A stretch of DNA of 64,000 bases from Patiria miniata (lineage: Eukaryota > Echinodermata > Asteroidea > Valvatida > Asterinidae): assembly GCF_015706575.1 (NCBI RefSeq), contig NW_024037071.1:9289774-9353773 (forward strand), given 5' to 3'. Below the pieces are notes generated by a model. It ran no database searches and was not told the DNA's origin. It saw nothing but the letters and a program-made list of their open reading frames with translations. Of this stretch, positions 12,216 to 24,100 are shown one piece after another. Position numbers and translations under genes: made by a program. The stretch's first letter is position 1. Every line of letters starts with the position of its first letter.

Positions 12216-14450
12216 GTTAAAGTGACGTCACTCTTACGAACCAGATGGGAGTTGAAATTTGTATTATTGTTATTAGTATTATTATTTTTTAAATTTTTAT
12301 TTGGAGGGGGAGGCGAAGCTTAGGGATAGACACTTGCACGGCAAGCGTGTATGCGTGCAGTATAGGCAAAACAACACTGCATCGCTATCTCGAGCTCCAG
12401 ATTCTGACCATTCTGAATTTCTGCTCTAACTGACGTCACAACTGGCGCATTAAAGAGGCAGACATGCTTTCCTTGCATTTTTAAGTCTCAGTCGTGTGTG
12501 TTGCAGGCTTTCTCTTATAAACTGTTGCTACTCAAAAAAGCAGCTTGCCGACTCAACAAATCATAATACGTTTGCAATTAGGAGTTACTTTCTTGAAGCG
12601 CAAAACCTCAATGATTTTGTCACTGTTAACCATTTCACGCCAGGATTATTTTGACATTGACTGGACCCAGGCGCGGGATTGTCATCTGCGGGTAGCACAC
12701 CCTGATATTTCCGGCCTCGCTCGCTGCGAGTGGGTCGCAGACAGATATTTCCGGCCACGCTCGTTGCATATTTATCAGTCATCCATTCCGAATACTTCAA
12801 AACCTTTGCGTGACGTGAACTGGTTAAATTCTTTTAAAGTTTCGCAATAAATGATGAATTGTGTCATTGCCGACAACCAATTACAATCTGTGAATTGTAA
12901 AAACAAAAGATGTTGAAAGATGAATGTGGTTTTTTTTAATATTGAGACTTGGAAACTCTGTTTAAAACCAGTTGTGTTTAACCACAATCTTTTTCCGGTT
13001 TCAAATGCGGACATTATTGGATAAAGCAGATAGTGTCATAGTTTTTGACATGATTTTGACAGTGTCATAGTTTTTGACATTATTTTGACAGTGTCATAGA
13101 TTTTGACATGATCTGAAACACTAGTGACTGCAATATTATTTCACCTTCTGGATTTTCTTAGCAACAGGGTTTTCGCACCTCATGTTGTGCATTTATTGGT
13201 CGTTTCTCATTTATTATAAAGAGCTGTTAATAAAAATCGGCATTACGGTTCAAAGGTCAAACGTTCATAATGTCCAAAATTGTTGTAATAATATTTAGTG
13301 CCTAAGACTTGTCAAGTTGTCAGTTCGTCGTTTGGACAACAAATGGTCATATGTTGCCCATAATGGTACTTGTCAAAAAAACAAATGCATTGTGATGTCA
13401 ATTGATTCCTTTTATTAAAAAAAACGAAAAAAATATAATCGAAGGAGTTATTTTCATTGCAACAGTTGAAAAGATTTAAAGTTTGTCACAAGGTCTAGCT
13501 ATTTGTCAAAGTTTGGAAATTTTGAGGGCTTTTTTTGCTTTGGAGAGATTGACGATGTTCTGAATTATCTGTGAAATAAGAGGCGTCTTTTAATGTACAA
13601 ATTAAAAGATATCCAGTTGCCAGTCCTGTTTTCATTTAATTTTACATTTAACATGTAGATTTTGAAAGGCAAATTTGTCAAAGGGCATGATCCGCTGGTG
13701 CTGGAAAACAATTTTCAACAAAGTTGACACAGATTTTTGTCTTGCAATGTCGTCAATTTTTCTTTAGATTTAAGCCAAATTCCTGATACATTTCTGCTAG
13801 GAATTTTCCTAAATCCTCACAAATCCACTACTGTACATGAACCTTACAATTTCAATCCCATGTTCAATGTCACTTTTAGGAAATGTTAAAAAAAATGTGA
13901 AGGTAGGCAATTTTCAATATTAATCGCAAAACAGGATGTTCATTATTTGAACACAAGCTATTTGGTCAGCTCCTATAACACAGGAGATTTCATCTTTCAC
14001 TCGTTAGGAAAACGATCAAAGTTTGTCAGAAGCATTTTTTTTTACTCATCAACATGGTAGATGAAAAACAAAAAAAATAGAGTTGATTGCAGCTCCCACA
14101 AATAACCGCTGTTATAAAGCTCAACTTGGTGTTTTGTCAAAGTGTATTAAACATTGATTTTCCTTCTTTTTTAAATTTTCTTCTATTTGTTCCTTCTGTT
14201 GTTCTCAATTTCGCCTTTGTCCCTCCTCTTCAACCGTTCACCCCTCCCCCCCCCCCACGATTCCTGTTTTTATGCCCCACCCACTCTCCCTCATCAGATT
14301 TGGCTGTATAAAAAAAGTGCAACTGAGAGGTTATCATTATGCTGTCATTAAAAGTCTTGAGAAGCGATAGAACATGAGAAAATGCATCAGTGATCGTCTT
14401 ATCTTTTCCAACATTTGTGTGAGTGTTTGTCGCCCAAGTTCCTTAGTGGT
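12216..14450. other. Intergenic stretch with no recognised gene
   Basis: No coding region or RNA gene is supported. It includes the small tandem repeat at 13030-13115 and a C-run near 14239-14258. GC content looks low. Confidence 0.5.
13030..13115. repeat. Short tandem repeat, about 31-bp unit, nearly three copies
   Basis: The phrase CAGTGTCATAGTTTTTGACA recurs nearly three times in a row with small changes (TTATTTT versus TGATTTT spacers). Confidence 0.8.
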
Positions 14451-14750
14451 CTCACAACTACCACTGGGCGAGTAACTCGATTACTTGCGAGTAGTTTATG
14501 CTACTCATTCTACTCATGGTGTTTCACCTACTCGAATACTCGTCCTGGCCCTTGTAGAAACAGGTACTTACGAGTAGCAAGTTAGGGTTTAGGGTTCAAG
14601 GCTTAATACGTCCCCTGCAAACAGGGAATCTCTCCCTCCACCTCTCTCTCCCTAGGATTTCATTCGTCCAAAAACAAAATTGCCATAAGTCACACAGTAA
14701 GGATATCTCAGTGCTGAAGAATGTAGTGCGACTTGCACGCTATTTACTTG

Positions 14751-15356
14751 TGTAGCGCAATGCATTTTATGGAGGGCGCACTTAGTTCTCTACTGGTAGC
14801 CGGCGGGGTGCGCGTGCACTCACCCAGGTTTATGGGGGCACCAGCCAATTAGCGCCAGTGTATATAAGCGGCCATGCGCTCAGCTTCGCCCTCTTTCTGC
14901 TGTGGCCGGAACCCGAGCGCGGTCTCAGGAAAAGTTGCACTATTCTAATCTCCCACAATTAACCAATCACCAATCACCTATAGTCGCAGCGGAGGGAGCC
15001 TCATACTTTGTGTGAGTGTAGCTAATTAATGATTCCTGCATTATAATCCAGATAATTATGTAATCTCTGAGTTTGTAAGGGAAGTGATTGAATAAAAGAT
15101 CACGTAGGCGAGGCGCCTGGGTAGGCGAATAAAATAATCTTCCGAAAGACATATCTGGTGTCAGGTCCCCATCCTTACCCAGTCCCCCTAGTTAGTCCGC
15201 TTGGGTTGTGTGAGCGAGAGAGCGTGTAAGGGTGATCCTTTGGTAGTCTGCTGCGGGCCTGGCGGTAAATCTCCGCCGAAACGGATCTGCGTACCGTAGA
15301 GGCTAGGCCGTTCGCCGCTACTCGCCGGGGCAGTCGTCCGAGGCAGTACCGCTACA
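14751..15356 (+). repeat. 5' long terminal repeat
   Basis: 606 bp, TGT...ACA ends. It contains a TATATAAG box near 14861 preceded by a CCAAT-like element, and an AATAAA hexamer further on, which fit promoter and polyadenylation roles in the LTR. Confidence 0.9.
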
Positions 15357-15357
15357 A

Positions 15358-15376
15358 ATTGGTGTCAGAAGTGGGA
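15358..15376 (+). promoter_or_regulatory. Primer-binding-like site of the LTR element
   Basis: TTGGTGTCAGAAGTGGGA lies two bases after the 5' LTR, where a tRNA primer-binding site is expected. Similar sequences occur in Ty3-type elements. The tRNA partner is not assigned. Confidence 0.7.
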
Positions 15377-15476
15377 TAGGCGCCGTTGCTTCACTGCTAA
15401 AAATCACCTACGCCTGTGACATCACCTAGTTAGGAATCATCACCCCAACAATCTACAACTACCACTATTAACCGAC

Positions 15477-18400
15477 ATGGCCGCCGACGAGATATCCGTG
15501 GAGGACGAGCTGATGTTGCTGGGTATGGACGTGCAGAAGGGCGAGGACGAGTTACAACAATCCCTTGCCGAGAACAGCGATCTGACAGAGATAAAGGAGT
15601 TGCTGCTGGCGCAGAATCGCCTGTTAAGATTGCAGCTTCGCCAAAGTGAGGCCAAGTCAGAGGCAGCACAGCGGAGGGAAGATAAGACGCCCAGCACGTC
15701 GATGACGACCCAGTTCGGCAGCCGTGAACTTTTCACATTCACAGACACCCCTACACCAGTGCCATCACCAAGGCCTACCCCCAAACCCAGAACGAGATTT
15801 TATAATCCCGTTGCACCAGCGCCTACACCAGTGTCTACGATAGGCGTCCCGTCGCGGACGGTGGACGAGTTGACAAGCTGCGGCGAGGAGGGCAGTCTAA
15901 CGGAGTTGACGCCTACTGGTCATTCGACCGCATGCCGGCAGCCGGGGACCCAAGGAGGAGTTCCGTTGCAGTCTGAGAAAGACGCAAGCCAGAGGGAGGG
16001 CGAAAACTCCCCTGACCTTCAAGGAAAGGAGGTCGAAAACAAAGGAGAAGTTGAGGTGAAAAGTGAGGTGGATGTTCCTACCAGACGTCCGAACATCATC
16101 CCCGACAGATTCAGCGGGAAGACCCCGTGGCGAAATTACAAGCAGCATTTTGAGGCCTGCAAATTGGCGAACAATTGGAGTGATCGGCAGGCGAGAGTGT
16201 TTTTGGCGGCGAGCCTGCAGGGTGATGCGGTCAAGGTGTTAGGAAATCTAGCAGCAGGCGGTAGTCAAGTGACTTACACTGAGTTGGTTGGGCTGTTGGA
16301 GAAGCGGTTTGGACCAGGAGAGCTTGCGGAAAACCACCTAGCGGAGCTGCGGCATAGGCGACAAAAACCTAAAGAGACGCTGCAGGAATTGGGACAGGCG
16401 ATAAGGCAGTTGGCTTCACTCGCCTACCCGGAATTGTCAGAGGAGGGGCGTGATCGCCTAGCCAGGGGGCACTTCTCTGATGCGGTGGAGGAACAGGCTA
16501 TCCGGGAAGGGATCTTTCGAGCAAGACCGTCATCACTGGACGAGGCTATCAGAGCTGCACTAAACATTGAAGGGTTCCTTAAGATAGAGGAACAGCGGCC
16601 CAAGTACGCCCGAGTAGTAGAGGGCGATGCCGAGTACCCCCTGTCAGAAGTCAAGCGGGAGATGAAAGAGTCGGCTGAGAAAAATCAGCGCGAGGTGAGG
16701 GAGTGGCTGGAGAAGATGACCCAGCGACTTGACACCCTCCGGCCTCAAGAGAGGAGCGATCGTTCGCGTGTCGCCTACCAGAGGCGAAAACCAACCCCAG
16801 AGGACGTTTGCTTCAAGTGCAAACGAAAAGGTCATTTTGCAAGGAGTTGCAAACAACCCAGAGCAGAGAAGAAAATGAAGGTCGGGAAACGACCAGCAGC
16901 TGCCCCAGAGGCCCGTGGGAACGCAGGCGGAACAGCAGGGCCAGAAGGCGCCGGAGAGAATTTAGGCGAGAATATCGAAGGCGACAAAGAAACCTCAACA
17001 AGTGCAAGTAAAACAGCGGGCAATGGCCTATTTGTGCCGGCTATTGTGAGAGGGGTCAGAGTAAAACTTCTTGTTGACACAGGGGCAACACACACTGTGT
17101 TGTCGTCTCAACTTTATTTCAACATTTCCAGGGACCAAAGACCAAGACTTACAACCTTAGGCGCAGGAGTAAGGAACGCCGATGGGAGTAGGATGGAAAC
17201 ACTCGGTAGCGCATGGGTAGAGATTCATGTTGGCAGAACAACTTGCTCAACTAATGTAGTCTTCGGCAACACGGGTGAAATTCAAGGAATATTAGGAATG
17301 GATTTCCTGCTTCAAACTCAGGGCACCCTAGACTTCCGGACGCTAAAGCTGAAATTAAACGGGGAGACGATCAAGTGCACAGACGGCTTGTCACGTAAGC
17401 CACAAAGCGATGAACAGGCAGAAGCGCCAACGCTGACGACACCTGTAGGTGAAGTGAGGAGTGTGACCATTTCGCCTACCATCACTTGCACGGAGATAAG
17501 AGAGGCGCAGATGGAGGACACATCAAATAGCAGGGTGCTTAAGGCCAAAGAGGAGTTGACAGTTAGACAATGTAGTGTCTGTGCGAAGTTAAAATCCACT
17601 GCCAAGGCTTGGAAGGCGCCACCGCAGCAGCCCAAGAAACAGTCAGCAAGGAGAAATGGGAAAAACATGGAGGAGAAGAGTACACCTCGTAGCGATTCTG
17701 ATGGGGAGAAGACGGAGTGTCCAAAATGCGGTCTGCAGCTGCACAAAAGAAGTCTGGAGGGACATCTGGCAGGCGAACATGGAGAGAAACAGGTTTTCTC
17801 GTGCCGTAGGTGTTCCCACAGAAACAACAGGCGAGACAATCTCAAAGCACACTATCGTGATTGCCACCCGGAACATGTTGATGAGGTGACAAACATCAAG
17901 AGTGAAGCGCACGAGTCCAGCAGGCGAGACAGGAGTCGAGGTGAAGGTGAGCCAAGGCGCATGGAGACTCCGGGGAGCCGTGACCGTGTCGATGTAAAGG
18001 TGACAAGGCGAGCTTCCCCTGAGAGGAAGAGGAAGCCGGAAGGAGCCACAGGCAAGCGGCATGGAAGTAAGGCTCCTCCAGAAGAGCAGCCTACCAAGAA
18101 GCAAAGAAGAAGTGATGCAGTGCCCTGTACTGTGTCCAAGGCACCTGAGGATGAGAAAGCTCTACCTAAAGGCGCGGAGGCGAAGAGAAGTCTTCCAAAA
18201 TCGGCAGGGCCACCGCAGCGGCAGGGTATAGGAGGACCTGAGTCGCGTGGGGTAGCAGAGGCCGCGAGGGCGCCGAGGGCACAGCCATCAAAGGTGGGCG
18301 GAGAGGCATCCGGTAACCTTCCAGAGGTAGATGCGATGGTGGAGATCGAGTCGGCAGAGCAACTCGTAGGATCACCACTAGAGGAGGCAGCGGAGATAGC

Positions 18401-18980
18401 TTTGTCACCTATGTCAATGTCATGGGACATTGACGAGGCTCCTGTGAGCAACGTACGTCCGACGCCTGCAGGAGGAAAACCCCTAAGTATGATGAGGGAG
18501 ATGAGGCAGCAAGGCGCCGAACAACAGGCGATGTCGTCGGATGAGTCTTCCACGGGGAGGCAGGAAGATGGCAATTCACCTAGGGAGTTGCGGGTTAGCT
18601 ATTTGCTGTCGGGGCTTTCCGTGAGGATCACTGAAGGTGGGCACACAGAAATCATAACTGGCACAACCCAAACCGTGCACGAACGCCGTGCGCGCCACTA
18701 CGACGTAGTATTCCTAAGGCCCCCGGCTCCCATTGTGAGCTCAGGAGCTGATGACGACAAACAACCTACAAGGATCTGCCGGCTGATGAGGAATGAGGAC
18801 GCTGGTATCATAGGCGCCGGACCCCCGATGATTAACGAGGAGCTCGAGAGGAGCATGATTGGAAACATCACCAAGATAACGGAAACGGAGACGCGCAGTG
18901 TTTACCAAGAAGGAATGCTGGTGACCAAGGACCAGACCGAGCGGGTCTTCAATGTGAATTTCCTGGCAGGAGTTCGCTAA
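15477..18980 (+). CDS. Gag-protease polyprotein of the LTR element
   Basis: A single long frame of 1167 codons. Parts in order: an N-terminal leucine-rich coiled-coil-like stretch (residues about 20-65); a proline-rich linker; a retrotransposon gag domain (about 205-370) with the RFSG...W...F pattern; a CCHC zinc knuckle CFKCKRKGHFARSC (about 444-458); a retropepsin-like aspartic protease with LLVDTGATHTVLSS (about 530-543) and a later GILGMDFL; and a C-terminal half with C2H2-like zinc fingers (CPKCG... and CRRCS..., about 747-800) and a charged, low-complexity tail. The base composition is richer in GC than the surrounding DNA. The zinc-finger tail is unusual next to gag-protease. Confidence 0.85.
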   Translation: MAADEISVEDELMLLGMDVQKGEDELQQSLAENSDLTEIKELLLAQNRLLRLQLRQSEAKSEAAQRREDKTPSTSMTTQFGSRELFTFTDTPTPVPSPRPTPKPRTRFYNPVAPAPTPVSTIGVPSRTVDELTSCGEEGSLTELTPTGHSTACRQPGTQGGVPLQSEKDASQREGENSPDLQGKEVENKGEVEVKSEVDVPTRRPNIIPDRFSGKTPWRNYKQHFEACKLANNWSDRQARVFLAASLQGDAVKVLGNLAAGGSQVTYTELVGLLEKRFGPGELAENHLAELRHRRQKPKETLQELGQAIRQLASLAYPELSEEGRDRLARGHFSDAVEEQAIREGIFRARPSSLDEAIRAALNIEGFLKIEEQRPKYARVVEGDAEYPLSEVKREMKESAEKNQREVREWLEKMTQRLDTLRPQERSDRSRVAYQRRKPTPEDVCFKCKRKGHFARSCKQPRAEKKMKVGKRPAAAPEARGNAGGTAGPEGAGENLGENIEGDKETSTSASKTAGNGLFVPAIVRGVRVKLLVDTGATHTVLSSQLYFNISRDQRPRLTTLGAGVRNADGSRMETLGSAWVEIHVGRTTCSTNVVFGNTGEIQGILGMDFLLQTQGTLDFRTLKLKLNGETIKCTDGLSRKPQSDEQAEAPTLTTPVGEVRSVTISPTITCTEIREAQMEDTSNSRVLKAKEELTVRQCSVCAKLKSTAKAWKAPPQQPKKQSARRNGKNMEEKSTPRSDSDGEKTECPKCGLQLHKRSLEGHLAGEHGEKQVFSCRRCSHRNNRRDNLKAHYRDCHPEHVDEVTNIKSEAHESSRRDRSRGEGEPRRMETPGSRDRVDVKVTRRASPERKRKPEGATGKRHGSKAPPEEQPTKKQRRSDAVPCTVSKAPEDEKALPKGAEAKRSLPKSAGPPQRQGIGGPESRGVAEAARAPRAQPSKVGGEASGNLPEVDAMVEIESAEQLVGSPLEEAAEIALSPMSMSWDIDEAPVSNVRPTPAGGKPLSMMREMRQQGAEQQAMSSDESSTGRQEDGNSPRELRVSYLLSGLSVRITEGGHTEIITGTTQTVHERRARHYDVVFLRPPAPIVSSGADDDKQPTRICRLMRNEDAGIIGAGPPMINEELERSMIGNITKITETETRSVYQEGMLVTKDQTERVFNVNFLAGVR

Positions 18981-19462
18981 GATGAACATGAACATTGAAC
19001 TTTAGGCGGGCAAATAGAAGAGATATTTGCGCCTTTCGTTAAACCTAAAGTCATGTTGGCTATATCTTTTATATAAATGTTGCACCTAAGTTTTGTGCCT
19101 CAAAGTTCTCGTTAAGGTTTATATAAGAGTTTTGAAGTTGTTAGATTTATGATGCTGTTAAGGTTTATATAACAGTTTTAAGCTTGTTCAATTTATAAAG
19201 ATGTTAAAGTTTATCTCAGAGTTGTAACCTTGTTCTTTAAGTTCAGTTTATAAGGATGCCAAAGTTTATTTAAGAAGTTTAAACTTGTTGAGGAGAATCA
19301 CCTACCAATGTTCTAAGGCGATAGTCGTGTAGGTGTCACTAGGATTATCTCTGTAAAGTGCAGCAGACTTTTGGGAATAATTTGATTTAGAGATTATGCA
19401 TTGCTTTTATTTAAGTAATCAGTTTTGAGGTCAGGGACTGACCGAAACTTGGAAGGCGCCTG

Positions 19463-20073
19463 TGTAGCGCAATGCATTTTATGGAGGGCGCACTTAGTTC
19501 TCTACTGGTAGCCGGCGGGGTGCGCGTGCACTCACCCAGGTTTATGGGGGCACCAGCCAATTAGCGCCAGTGTATATAAGCGGCCATGCGCTCAGCTTCG
19601 CCCTCTTTCTGCTGTGGCCGGAACCCGAGCGCGGTCTCAGGAAAAGTTGCACTATTCTAATCTCCCACAATTAACCAATCACCAATCACCTATAGTCGCA
19701 GCGGAGGGAGCCTCATACTTTGTGTGAGTGTAGCTAATTAATGATTCCTGCATTATAATCCAGATAATTATGTAATCTCTGAGTTTGTAAGGGAAGTGAT
19801 TGAATAAAAGATCACGTAGGCGAGGCGCCTGGGTAGGCGAATAAAATAATCTTCCGAAAGACATATCTGGTGTCAGGTCCCCATCCTTACCCAGTCCCCC
19901 TAGTTAGTCCGCTTGGGTTGTGTGAGCGAGAGAGCGTGTAAGGGTGATCCTTTGGTAGTCTGCTGCGGGCCTGGCGGTAAATCTCCGCCGAAACGGATCT
20001 GCGTACCCGACCGTAGAGGCTAGGCCGTTCGCCGCTACTCGCCGGGGCAGTCGTCCGAGGCAGTACCGCTACA
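19463..20073 (+). repeat. 3' long terminal repeat
   Basis: 611 bp, matching the 5' LTR base for base by eye except for a 5-bp length difference near its 3' end. It is followed by the CTTG target duplication. Confidence 0.9.
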
Positions 20074-20443
20074 CTTGTAAGTTACTTCACGTCACACTAA
20101 TGCATACATGTATGTCATTTTTCTGCTTTTATGGGAATTCGGTTATTACTACTTGAGAATAATTGACTACTCGCGAGTAATTTCTCTGCGAGTACTCGAG
20201 TAGAAAAATCCATTACTTGCCCAGGCCTACTCACAACACGGTCCAGATAAACAACTTCAGACCAAAGAAACAAGGACTTCATTTTTTAGTGTTAAATATC
20301 ATTTATTGACTTGTAATGATGCACAAGAAATATTGGAAAAAAACAACATGATCCTGCCTGGATGCATAAACATGTAAATGTGGTTGAAAAATCTGTCTAT
20401 CCTCCTTCCCTTTACAACAAACAAATATCCCTGTCGACACTCC

Positions 20444-20664
20444 TTAACCCTTAGTCCCCATCCAGTCAAACTCCAACCCCAGGGTTTGTTGGAATCTGTT
20501 AGAGTGATTACTGCACTAGTAAATTGATTATGCTTCACTTGGGGTTAGGCATACCACCAATAATCAAGAGTCCAACAGTTTCTGTGCACAGTTTACCATG
20601 TGGTGTTGGAATTTGCAGGAGTGAGGAAGATTCCTAGTAAATCACTCTAGGGGGTTAGGGTTAA
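20444..20664. mobile_element. Short TTAA-bounded MITE with CCCT...AGGG ends
   Basis: TTAA at both boundaries (20444-20447, 20661-20664). The left end starts CCCTTAGTCCCC and the right end closes GGGGGTTAGGG. It is a 221-bp relative of the CCCTAACC-ended family at 43963-44110 and 61763-62195. Confidence 0.65.
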
Positions 20665-20779
20665 CGATAAGTTTTTGGGTCATTCTGTAAATTTGGGGTC
20701 CACTTTTTTCCTGTCCTTGTTACATCTGACATATATGATTTTATAATTTTGATGAATTCCTTAATGCAACACGATTTTC

Positions 20780-21015
20780 TACTAACAGAGCCTCCATCTA
20801 TTTCACGGAGACCGTAAACAGTAAGCAAACAAAAGGCATGCTTACCTCGGAGGAAAAAATTACTTAAATTAGTGACGAAACAATAGAAATCACCATGCGC
20901 GCGCAGCCTTTTGCAAATGAAATAGTGCTTATAAGGTTAGCCCAATTTTCTGCTATAGTAAGCACAACTGTAAAGTAGCCCCATAAACTTGGGCCCTGCT
21001 GCACTGCAGGTTGAT
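20780..21015. repeat. Dispersed repeat shared with 39220-39480
   Basis: Shares phrases in inverted orientation with the DHX15 intron stretch at about 39220-39480: an AGTAAGCA/TGCTTACT pair, TTTTCTGCTATAG, and a 'gcatgcttacctc' segment. It is probably a foldback element of unknown family. Confidence 0.45.
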
Positions 21016-21100
21016 GAAGATGCTGATGTATTGCTGGCAGGTCCAACTTTGTTGAAAGTGTCGATCGTGCTTGAGCAGCGATGTTTGATTTTCAGGACGT

Positions 21101-24100
21101 TCATGATTTCTTGAACTTGAAGCTCTTCAAAGGATCGGCCGCGTTTCTCCTCTGTAAAGAAATGTTATTCATATGGCTTCGTAAAGGTGACTGTAAAACT
21201 GTTGCCTAGTGGTTAGGGTTTGTGACTCATGATCAGAGGGTCAGGGGTTTGAATCCAGCAGCTGGCCACATGTCGAGTCCTTGGGCAAGCAACTTCACCT
21301 CCGCCTTGCCTCTCTCCACCCAGGAGTATTGGTAGCGGGATTAGCTGGGGAGCATGCCGTGAAACCCTCTTTTAGGAGAAAACCCGAGTACAGAGCTTAC
21401 ATTCGGGTTTTGGCCCGAGCCCGTATAGTTGGGTTTTTGCCCAAGCCCGTACCAGGATTTCAGCTCTCTCTTATCTCAACATTTAATCCCCTTGGCAGAG
21501 TGGCCATCACCAGCAGGAAACGATTATTATTACTTGACTGAATGCCTTGCTAATTTTGCTTAACTCCTTTTTGTGTGGCCTAAATACACACAAATTTTCA
21601 ATAAATATAATATCCAGAGCCACATTTGCTCGTGTCCATTAAGGAAGCCATCTACATGTATTGTATTTTTGATCGTTGAAATTGGTGCACAAACAACAGA
21701 AAATCCTGAATTGTGGGACTGTGCATATATCCATATATGACTAGCTGATATTTGACTGATTATCAAGAGGAAAATTAGGGCTAATATTTCTCACGGAAGT
21801 TCTTAAATCATGGAAACATCATGATCAAGTACCTCTATGACCATCTCATGTTTCAAGACTGTTACTCTCAGTATAATTTGAAATGTGACTGGCAATACCA
21901 ATTGGAAGGCCACCATTTGATTTTCAGTTCCTCACCTTTTTCTTGGCAAATCTGGACTCCCTCGGGCCCCTGTGCTTCCGTTTCCTTGTAGTAGGACCTT
22001 TGAAAGAAGCTCCTGATGTGCTGGCTTTTAACGTCTTGGGCACTTGAGTAATGGAATAATTTAACACACAATTGAATACATCCAAATATTGAAATAAGAT
22101 GGGAAATATGTAAGAAAATTTCCTTGAAGCAAATTTACCTCTTGTGTACAAACGCAGGCTTTGGTCTTGCAGCAAACAAAATAGCATTTGTCCAACTAAT
22201 ACTCAGTGGTAAAGGAGTTCAAACCCAAACGGGGAAAATGACGTTTGTGTTCTTGGGCAAGACACTTTGCAACAACTGTCTCTCCTGATCCAGGAGTATA
22301 AATGAGCACCCATGACAGTAGAGGAAAGTCTGCGTTGATGTTAAAACTACTGAACAAAAATGATCTTGTGGAAAGATAACACACTTGTGAAGCGTTTTGA
22401 GACCTTTTGATACAGCCCTATATATGCAACACATTATTTCAATTAACAATCAATATTAATTAAGATTTTATAATCAAATCAATGAACAACATCCTTAACG
22501 ACTGCTGCACGAAGCCCATCTTAACCAGTGTTGCAGGCACACCCTCTCACCTAGGTACTCTGGAACGTTTCTGAGGTCCGAATGCACTTTAGCCGGGTGT
22601 AGAACCTTGTCATGGCGGAGCAGCTGGATGTCTCGCGGGTTGTCATCAAAGTACGTCTTGAGCGTCTTCGACTGGAAGATCTCGTGTTTGATCTCCTTGA
22701 CGCGGGCTTCCCGGATCGCGACCCGCGTCACCGCCCGCATGGCGTCCTTGCAGCGGTAGCGGAAGCCCTCGATCTCAACCATCTTGAATTGGTAGGGACG
22801 GATGAGCGAAGTGCCATCCTCTGCACGATCAGAAAGATTTTGGGTGAGAAAAGGACAAATTTACTGGCATGTCTTAGGACCACACTATTATACAGCTACA
22901 TCATGGCACACAACGAGGGGCAAGGCTGACGCAGTGGTACTTTACTTGCCTCTATGGCCGGAGTTCAAATCCCGTCCAGGTTAGACTGGGTGTTTAGTCC
23001 CTGATTTCACTGGGTTATCTAAAGAATATTTATCAGGATATTTCCTCCCACCTCTGAAAATGGACACTTCTTCATTGTTTTCTCTTTACTGGTTTCTCTA
23101 GAACTGTGATCTACATGCAGAGTGCCACGGCTGCTTTTCAAGGACTATATATTTAATTACCAGATATTACTAACTTTCAATTGACTAAGTGCATTATAAT
23201 AAGTTTAACAAAGAAATTGACTGGAGCCGGGTTTGAACCTGCCACCTCCGGATTGCCGTTCCAGTGCTCTACCAACTGAGCTATCCAGTCCTATGTTGGC
23301 AATTTCACATTTAATCAATGTCTTTGTTCAAGGGGCACTAGATATTACTAAAAATAATTACTACCAACTATTTTCGGATGATTAGTAAGCCTACATATTT
23401 ATTCCTAAAAGGAAGGATAAATATTGACATAGATAACAAAATAACAATGACAGAATTCCAAATTAAAAAGATTTTGTTTTATAGCACATCCTGTAGAATG
23501 TTTATTCTTGATTTCCCATGCCACTAAAAGTTCACAGATTATAATAGTTGAGTGAGATGTATTTCTTAAAGGGAATATACAACATTTGCAAACATCAAAA
23601 AATAAAACTACCAAGTTTTTACGAAATACCTTACTAGGATGTTGGTAAATGACAGTCTCAAGCATCTTGTCAAATTATGGCACCTGGTGTGAAGTCATTT
23701 TCAAGAAAATGGTATTTTTGTATACATTTCCAACGGTGGTCGGCTGACCAGCGTTGGAAAAACCTAACTATTTTTCAACTACTGCTCCAAATTTACCATT
23801 TTTTCCAGTCCAAATTTTGTTTGCTATTGATTACATGTTCATGAACGGGTGCAGGCCAGCTAGACTGGTTCCCTTGCCTTACAATTTTCCATCATCTATA
23901 AATTGATCCATTTTATCTTTTGTGGAGTCAGGGAACCAGACTACTTGAACATTTTTGTTTTTCTTGGTTTTTCCAACCTTTTCGAACACAAAACTTCAAA
24001 AATGTCAGTGTAACAATCTTTGATCTATTATACTAACCCCTCAAATAGTTCATTTCTGAAAATTACAGCAAAAGCCAATGATGTACATGCCCTTTAAGTC

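Larger units (their letters stand above)
14751..20073 (+). mobile_element. Young, incomplete Ty3-type LTR retrotransposon
   Basis: Two long terminal repeats (14751-15356 and 19463-20073), a primer-binding-like site after the first, and one long gag-protease frame. A 4-bp CTTG duplication flanks it (14747-14750 and 20074-20077). The LTRs begin TGT and end ACA. They look identical by eye apart from one 5-bp indel, so the insertion is recent. No reverse transcriptase, RNase H or integrase core was recognised, so it appears non-autonomous. It is inserted inside a hAT-like MITE. Confidence 0.88.
14459..20229. mobile_element. hAT-like MITE split by an LTR element
   Basis: The 8-bp duplication CTCACAAC flanks the outer boundary (14451-14458 and 20230-20237). 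Inside, the ends read TACCACTGGGCGAGTAA and, inverted, TAGGCCTGGGCAAGTAA, and both run into GAGTA/ACTCG-rich subterminal sequence. Removing the inserted LTR element and one target copy leaves about 440 bp, a normal MITE length. The family is non-autonomous, and no transposase is present. Confidence 0.8.

Noticed and set aside
17852-18574. 240-residue minus-strand frame inside the LTR element
   Set aside because: Shadow of the long plus-strand frame in GC-rich sequence; no recognisable domain.
21924-22042. DDX56 ending in the exon that reads through to a stop at 21924
   Set aside because: A GTGAGG donor after KKK and a downstream exon (21151-21101) giving the conserved [11 protein letters not shown] tail in phase is a better fit to the family C-terminus.
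23219-23290. Working tRNA-Ala gene
   Set aside because: Loop position 33 is not U, and the unit recurs in degraded copies inside repeats with shared flanks, so a tRNA-derived repeat is the better reading.
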